From NCBI GenBank assembly GCA_902702965.1, contig CACRXP010000387.1, positions 206,251 to 270,250 of the forward strand: a DNA stretch of 64,000 nucleotides, in the 5' to 3' direction. Of the stretch, positions 57,201 to 64,000 are shown piece by piece. Source of the DNA: Spirometra erinaceieuropaei (taxonomy: Eukaryota > Platyhelminthes > Cestoda > Diphyllobothriidea > Diphyllobothriidae). A program made the translations under genes and the position numbers. Each line of letters begins with the position of its first letter. Positions within the stretch are counted from its first letter, which is position 1. The notes beneath the pieces were generated by a model. That model saw only the letters and a program-made list of their open reading frames with translations. It ran no database searches and was not told the DNA's origin.

Positions 57201-58953
57201 CATTATTTGCAAGCTTAGATATAACAGAGTCATTTTAAAGAAGTTCATAGTCGGTTCATGACTATATCATAGTAAACGCGAATCACTGGAACTTTTCCTG
57301 AAACCATAATTTGTAAAACATATTTTTGATGTCAACGTTCATATATTTAGCAGCGTACTCATTAAGATATGTTCTCCATGACAGCTGAGCGAGGGATCAC
57401 TCCAATCAGACCTTTCGTAAGTCCCACCGAATGAACTGTGTCGTATTTTATTCACCGGGAAATGAGCGCACATCAAAACAGTAGAGTGTGCTGAAACAGA
57501 TTAACATTCGCACAAGACTCTAACGCTCATCCGCAGGACCACGCAGTCCAAACCTATCATTGGGAATTGCTCAAGAAAGCCCATTACCATGTTTAATTGA
57601 TTAGTGTCTAAAACTGTTTTGGGTAGCTCACATATTATAGGTTCTCCTGGGTTTCTGTAGCCTTGCGGTAGAACTGCTGGAATCTAAATGCAGTCACTAA
57701 GTTCATCGGTCCTGACGTTTTGTCTTCGGTCATATTCTCAGTCTTCACTTTTCCGATCTCGGAAACTCCCCTGCATTTCACAAGCCCGCATATCGATTCC
57801 CAAGTTTCGCGGGGTTAATCTAAACCTTTGTTTTTTGCTTGCGCGCGTTGCCGAAGTTAAGCGAGGTACACATTTGCCTGCATATCGGCCGAAGGTAATG
57901 AATTTAGGAAACCTTTTCATCCAGTTCACTGCATCGCTCCTTGTTTGGGTGCTAGCTGTCGTCACCCATCTGCCTTTTTGACTACCTGGCTAGTTACTGT
58001 TGAAGTTCATCATTTGTGTGCTGTTGGCTTCTCTCTGTATATATTTTGCTTTTCCATCCACCATACTTTTTTTTTCACGACGGACATGGACACCGGGAAG
58101 ACTATCTTTACGTTCTCAAATTCCACTCTGTGAACTTTGTGACTGGGAGGCCGCTGTCGGGACGTCATTCAAATGTCAGCGTCAGGTTTCCCCTAAGCTC
58201 GACGGAGGCACTATTCACGTGCTGTCTATGTATGTTTTTGTAACGACGATGACTCCTCTTTTACAGGAGCGCCTAAGATATGCATCCAGACACTTATGAG
58301 CTCCATGGCATAAATTACATTTATTGATAGATTATTTTGCTAAAGTGGCCTGCATTCTGAGTCAGAACTTCGGTGGTCTGAGCATTTGGATGCCATATTA
58401 TCATATGTCCGTTATTTCCATCACTGATTTTATTAAGCTGTGACTGGGAAACTCGTGTTCATGGAGAACAAATCTGAGGGCGGATAAGCTGTCGAAGTGT
58501 AATTTGGGTTGAAAATTAACCAAAAAACACTTTACGGGTGAAATATGATAGTCACTTATCCACTAAGACTTAACACACTGAACCAAAGTATACACGCAGA
58601 CCCCTGACCTGTATAAGATTCCACATGTTCACAATTATTAAGTGGTCTTTTGTCTTGTCGAACAACTAAAAACGTTGCTTCGATCTTAAGATTAACGTTC
58701 GGTCGTTCCTACCATCCTAAACGTCCTAGACTTAATCCCTTCTAAAAAGCGCGGTAGATGGAATACAAAACTGTCACAAATGTAGACACCAATACTTTGA
58801 CAATCGGACATTTAAAAGCAAAATAGTTCTCAGTCCGTGGCCAAATTTTGGACCCGACGTTCCAACGCTGAAAATAAGCCAACTCAGATGCCCAACAGTT
58901 TCTTCGGACTAATTTAGTCTAATAAGCCTTCACGCTAGTTTCTTTCTTCAATT

Positions 58954-58956
<3 letters not shown>
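54261..58956. other. No recognisable gene
   Basis: About 4.7 kb in which no open frame shows a domain I can name. The composition is AT-rich between 54700 and 57600. Unrecognised short exons of a split gene cannot be excluded, as the TBC1D19 case shows. Confidence 0.45.
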
Positions 58957-59000
<44 letters not shown>

Positions 59001-59020
59001 TGTGTGTGTGTGTGTGTGTA
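58957..59020. repeat. (CA)n(TG)n palindromic microsatellite
   Basis: About 20 CA units pass directly into about 11 GT units, so the strand can fold back on itself. Such a junction suggests an inversion or hairpin-templated repair at a CA repeat. Confidence 0.95.
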
Positions 59021-59617
59021 TCGGACTTTATTATCTCCCCCAGATGACGCATATCCTTCCCATTTGGCTAGTCAAATCGACTTGTGACAGGGGAGGGTAT
59101 AGACAAGCATTGCTTGCGCGGCCGATGCTGCCGACGGGAATGACCATTTACGACTGCATTGTCAGAACATCCGACTTTTTACCCCCCACCCACCAACTCC
59201 AGGCACAAACCACCCTCTCCACTCCCAGCCCCATTTAACCGCTCACTTTCTTCTGGCCCAGAGAGAACTGCAGGCAGTTACCTCTGTACGAATTCTGGCG
59301 CGTCGTCACGCGGTGAGCGCACGGTCGACTGTCGGTCTGCGCCAGCGGAGCTCGTAGCGGGACCTCCTGACTTGAGTCCCTATGGCCTCACTACCGCCAC
59401 CAGATTCACTTCGGCTGCTGCTTACTGTCGTTCTAACCCATCCACCCTCTACTGCGCTGTCTTCCAGGCCGGTCTTCTGTCCACACTGCCACCCCCCACA
59501 CTATCACGTCGTTTAGTTGTGTTCGCGGCTGTGCGATGGATATTGGCACGGTGGTATGACAGTGACTCACTGTTCTGAAAACAAGCAAGAAGGTCCGGAG
59601 AGGGCGTGGGACAACTT

Positions 59618-59828
59618 NNNNNNNNNNNNNNNNNNNNNNNNNNNNNNNNNNNNNNNNNNNNNNNNNNNNNNNNNNNNNNNNNNNNNNNNNNNNNNNNNNN
59701 NNNNNNNNNNNNNNNNNNNNNNNNNNNNNNNNNNNNNNNNNNNNNNNNNNNNNNNNNNNNNNNNNNNNNNNNNNNNNNNNNNNNNNNNNNNNNNNNNNNN
59801 NNNNNNNNNNNNNNNNNNNNNNNNNNNN
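59618..59828. other. Assembly gap (211 N)
   Basis: A run of unknown bases. Open frames crossing it have no meaning. Confidence 1.
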
Positions 59829-61869
59829 TCCTCATCATCGTCCACTTACCTCTCTCCTCATTTGAGAAGGCGGGAGCATTGAGTGCGTCACCGAATAGAC
59901 GTTTTGAGTGGGGGGCGGGGGACTGAGGACGACATCTACAACCGTGGCCGTAAGTGCTCGTATTCGGTCTGATTTCTTTTTATACGAGTAGACACCCTCG
60001 CCTCGGTCGGAGAAGTGGGGCTGTCATGTGCTCGGAGGTGGCCTGTTCTTTCCATTCGAGCACTGCCTCAGAGAGTCTGTCGTTGACTTTCCGTACTCTT
60101 CTCTCCACTTCCATATCTATGACCTCAGACATCTTTCTTCAAATATGTCCTCTTCCTCTATCAAAAACCGGTTTTTGTAATATATGCATGAGCTTTGGCT
60201 TCAACCGCAAAGTGGAAGGCTGCTGTATCAGTTCTAAAACCAGTTACTATTCGGCTGTCGGGCAATTCTTGCGAAATCCGTTTTCGTGTTCCCCCTACCT
60301 CTTTGGGTGTGGTAAACCCCGTCGCTTGCGACGCCTGAAACATTGTCTCGGTATAGGCGTGTGCGTGTTTTATTAGGTCGTGGCCGAAAAATTAGTGCCT
60401 GGGGTGCTCAAACAGTCCCAAGACGTTCGACCACCGGTTGGACCTGGTATGCCATCTGCGAGCATGACAAAACTTCAGTAAAAGAACACATTCCGGGTCT
60501 CCCTTACATCGGCATTTCAATACTAGCATAAGACGGGATCCACCTCCGTCCCACGAAGTGGCCACGGCAGACCTGCACAGCATTTACCTCACTCGCTCTT
60601 CTTGTAGTCGCCGAGTTCCAATGGCGAGACAAAACCTACACAACAGGGCATCAGCGTGTGCGCAATGACTGGCAAAGCCAAGTGCCTCGTCTGCGCATGC
60701 CACACACGATTCGGCTCCTACATCGACAAGTTCTAGACTTCATCCGGGAGCTTCGGCCTCAAATAATGGAGAATGATTAGAAGGCCATACTACAAAGGAA
60801 CAATTTCAGCATGATGCTTAGTCATGAGCAAGACCCACTTATTCTGTCTGTTGACAAACTTCTGAGCCACTACTGTAAGTTTGTTGTGCTAACACCAAGG
60901 CGCATTCGACTGCTTATAAAAAGGAACTAGGTACTGAGTCCCTGCCGGACCGACCTCACTCTCTCTCTTCCCTCTTCCATACACCCCTGGCCTCTGCGAG
61001 TCAGACCGACTGCGAATGAGACTGGTCACAGTGGTTGACGTGATGTGAATTTGCAGTCAAACGAGTACCACATACACGGTTAGATCTCGCAGTGGTTAGA
61101 GGTGGCGCTTATAACTACCCACTGTAACATGATCCTCCTTCCAGAGAAAGACCGATTTGCCCCTTCGACTGGTAGCCACGACTTCTACTGCTTCATGGGC
61201 ATCGGATTTTTCTTAGCGTGGGATACGCTGATTTGCCATAAGAATGGAACTCCCTGCATAGGTCAGGTCAACTGCTCCTGAGATTTGGCGCAGTGACTAA
61301 CGTGGAGGCAGCCCCGCCCACGTGTGCCACACACGAACCAGTTATCCATATCACTTAACGAAGGACACATTTTGGGCATAAGTGATATTTGACATGCATA
61401 AGAGAATGTAACTCTCTTACAATTCCCGAATATGGAAATGCTGTGATCTAAATGAGCGTCATTTCACCCACCTGCTAAATCACACGAGGAGTGAATCAGC
61501 GCTTGGCTGGTTTGTTTCTTCTACTACTTGTCGATTGTATTTTTTGGAATGGGTGCAGAAAAATGTCAATTGCATTTCAATTTTGTGAGAAATGGCATCT
61601 CAATTGAACTAAGGCTCTGAAGGAAAGACGCATTTTTGTTTGTAGTGTTCGTAAAACTTGAAACGTTCTTATCATTTTGTCTTGTGGTTCATATTCTCAA
61701 ATGACATGCTATGCATTGCAGCCGAAGGAAATGAGTGCAATCCTACACCTCCCTAAAAAGAGGTTCCCTAGGTAAAACAGGATAGTGAGACAAATAGGGG
61801 TCGAGTCGCAAACTTTGATGGCAGCACTGATGAAACTAAGGATGCGAGACTAATAATACTATAAGGATA
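59829..61869. other. No recognisable gene
   Basis: 60550-60620 (GACCTGCACAGCATTTACCT and following) faintly resembles the GACTTGCGCAGCATCTACC block of the 34970 and 53935 repeats. Otherwise nothing was recognised. Confidence 0.4.
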
Positions 61870-62135
61870 GTAAAGGGACACTCACCGACGGCGTTGCGGA
61901 ACTCACTCGTACCGTCGTGTCTTAGGGTTCAGTCTCGAGTCCCGTCACCACCTGCTCAGCCCATACTATTAGAGGCAAAACGACGTTACCGACAGGGACA
62001 TGGGAGACTTGAATAGCCACTTCCGGCTTGTTAGCCATCTTCAGTCAGCCATACCCTACCCCGAAATGCGCAAACCCCGAGGCTCGAAACCGCAACCTGT
62101 TGGTTAGAAGTACAACGCCCTAATCATCCTCCTAA
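61870..62135 (-). mobile_element. tRNA-derived SINE copy 4, with full 3' tail
   Basis: Minus strand: head with box B AGGTTGCGGTTTCGAGCCTC (about 62080-62100; box A is decayed near 62120), body with GGGGTAGGGTATGGCTGACT, the TCGGTAACG junction at about 61990, then a 3' tail down to about 61870 whose reverse (GGAACTCACTCGTACCGTCG) is the same tail found doubled at 48511-48690. This copy gives the longest SINE structure, about 265 bp. Confidence 0.8.
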
Positions 62136-62649
62136 CTGCAGGCATTTTATAAGCCATATGCCCCTTTCCTGGAAGGCAAAACTCCAAAAAGCAATTGCTC
62201 ATCAAATCAGTGATAGAAATACATATTTTGCCTAGGCCTACTGAGAGAGTATGACGAATTGTGTGCGGAAATGAAAAGTCGATAAGGAAAATAGACTTGT
62301 TTTAAAACTTCACCGTTCTTAGCCTAATTTATAAAGGTAGGTAGAGGGATGCTCATTCAGATGCCTGCATGCTACGATAATATGAACTGACTTGGGATTG
62401 CGTTCTACGATAATTAGTCATGTAGCCGCACTTAGGCACTACTTTCCGCTCGTATGCTGGCTATCAACTTCCAGTCAGTAGTTTATTTATTTCGACACAT
62501 ACAGCCTTTCATTGGAAAGTGACTATTTTATATACTTCTCTGGAAGCAGGTGGATGCCTAGTTGCGGGTCCGCGTGACGGTGGTAGTAGGTCGCTCACTC
62601 GTTTGAAGGCGTAGACTACGTCCAGCGTCCGTTAACTGGTACCCAACCC

Positions 62650-63260
62650 TCATATGTGGCTTCCCGAAACTAGGCTCTGTCTTCATCTTCATCTCATACA
62701 CAGGCCTGGTCGGTCACTTGCGAATTTATCGCACAAAGAAAGGCGAGCCAGTGCCTGGAGCACCCACGCAAACTCGCCGTATCCGCCTCCACTGTCCACC
62801 CTGCCCACACACACTCATTCACCGTATGGGCTTCTTCGGTTACATGCGTATCCATGAGAGCGGAATTGACCGCAGTCTTGACACACCTAGCAGCTCTTGA
62901 ATATCCGCCATGTATAGCTCAACCCATATACCACCGCCCAGGGCACCCACCATACCTAACCTAACGCACACTCCGTTGCCCAGCGTGTCCACCACCAATA
63001 GCTACATCAATGTCACCGTCTTCGAAACCGACACTGACACTGCCGACGTCTCCTGTCCACACGCTCCCCGTACATTCACTTTACACATCGGCCCGGTCTG
63101 TCACTTGCGAATCTATCATACAGAAACTGGCTAACCAGTATTTGGAGCACCAACATACACCAGACGCATTTGCCTCAACTACTTCACTGCACCCTCACAT
63201 TCACCCGCCGCATGGGCCTATTAGGTCACATGCGCATCCGCGAAAACTCGCGGTAGACAG
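62650..63260 (+). pseudogene. Degenerate C2H2 zinc-finger array (retroelement-associated)
   Basis: Frames give GRSLANLSHKERRASAW, LHCPPCPHTLIHRMGFFGYM plus RIHE, a repeated linker GAPTQTRRIRLHC, then SCPHAPRTFTLHIGPVCHLR, and a third unit near 63130-63250. Consensus fingers would be C-x2-C-x3-F-x5-L-x2-H-x3-H; here one His is Tyr and one Cys is Ala, and stops separate the units. Two finger pairs alternate with Thr/Ser/Pro-rich linkers. I associate this array with the C-terminus of RTE-like RT proteins in tapeworm predictions (memory, not checked). Confidence 0.6.
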
Positions 63261-63404
63261 CCGCCGGCTAAACAACATCATCAAATCTTCCCCCACCTAC
63301 ATCACGCAACATCATCATCAACCACAAGCATCCAATTGCTACCTCCCAAGCAAACTGAAAGTGTTCATCTCGGTTCCGTCTCCATGCGGCCCTCTGCTGC
63401 ATAT

Positions 63405-64000
63405 GTAGCACGAGTCTGAGACTATCCCGGTGCGTCAAGCACCGTTGCTTGGAAGGCTGCTGACCGACGTCCCAACTCAGTCTACGCAGTCTGCCTAGTT
63501 GTACGAGCTTTTGTGCGAAGTGGCAGACTGGTGGTTTGAGAGCCAGGCTGAAACGGCTCCTTACTAAAGTGACCTACGGCACTCGCGCATGTGATATGTA
63601 CACCGCTCAACCCACGTTGTATTACATCATGTTGCTTGTGTTTAAGGGGCTAGGTCGGGCCTGTGGCGCGCAGACAGAGTCACTAGATACCTCAGCCACC
63701 GCGCCCATTCCCCGCTCCAGTCAACTGACCGCCTCGGACAGTGGTTGAGGTATGGGAAAGGAGAGTGAGCTCGACGACTTGGCGCATTTTCCTCACTATA
63801 AACAATCTGACGCTCTTGAAGCTATCACGGTGCATTAAAAGTCGTGGCTCGGAAGGTTGCCAACTGACGGGATAAGTTGGACCTCGCAGTCGGCCCAATG
63901 TTGTGTGTTTGGGTGGAAGGCCAGCTGGTGGTCTGAGGGTCAGGCAACAGTGACCCGTTCTTAATGTGGCTTTTATGGCACTTCTACTCCGTGCGATCCG
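63405..64000. repeat. Partly duplicated repeat related to 41130-41480
   Basis: 63411-63600 and 63800-64000 share GAAGCTATC(A/C)CGGTGC..., a (T/C)GGAAGGTTGCC/GGAAGGCTGCT block and GG...CC...CTGGTGGT(C/T)TGAG. 41310-41480 is a third copy (CTATCATGATACGC..., GGAAGGCTGTC). It runs off the window. Confidence 0.55.

Noticed and set aside
57688..57981. 97-aa frame and its 75-aa antisense frame
   Set aside because: Neither shows a domain; I could not find flanking splice sites that extend either into a convincing protein.
59449..59926. Open frames across the run of N
   Set aside because: The unknown bases create the apparent openness.

Overview
The window is eukaryotic, gene-poor and repeat-rich DNA, most probably from a flatworm and, within flatworms, a tapeworm (Diphyllobothriidea is the best guess; this is inference). 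The reasons are: two conserved animal genes; clustered spliceosomal introns of only about 25-57 nt, a size class known from flatworms; many decayed non-LTR retrotransposons and Penelope-like elements (PLEs); and an RTE-like element linked to C2H2 zinc-finger fragments, a combination I associate with cestode gene predictions. No bacterial operon, CRISPR array or rRNA was seen.

Layout. 1-7252 holds CR1-like LINE copies on opposite strands separated by a PLE tail; the plus-strand copy is split by a 504-bp solo LTR with a perfect 4-bp target duplication. 7253-10480 has no recognisable gene. 10757-11425 is an intact single-exon YEATS4/GAS41 orthologue with a splice acceptor just before its ATG. 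11426-19360 has no gene I recognise. About 19362-27962 (minus strand) is a TBC1D19 orthologue that long-ORF scanning misses. I assembled 14 well-supported exons in consistent phase, plus a partly defined first exon and a doubtful last one. Most of its N-terminal half is packed into about 1 kb with introns near 31 nt, followed by kilobase introns, one of which carries a PLE fragment.

30640-35220 holds two degenerate RTE-like LINE copies head to tail. 35501-39780 holds two further CR1-like copies on the minus strand. 39990-41640 and 62650-64000 are zinc-finger fragments with related downstream repeats. 42655-46600 is a longer LINE with a candidate ORF1, an endonuclease and a reverse transcriptase, all broken. 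46609-53195 is a Penelope/SINE cluster: a long palindrome of about 340-bp arms, a GIY-YIG domain, a hammerhead-ribozyme-like motif, a nearly complete minus-strand PLE, a plus-strand PLE fragment and several tRNA-derived SINE copies. 54300-61860 is mostly unrecognised, with a CA/TG palindromic microsatellite and a 211-N assembly gap.

The host genes are likely housekeeping: a histone-acyl reader of chromatin complexes and a TBC-domain Rab regulator. Everything else is a nested record of transposition. All gene names rest on sequence recognised by eye; no search was run.
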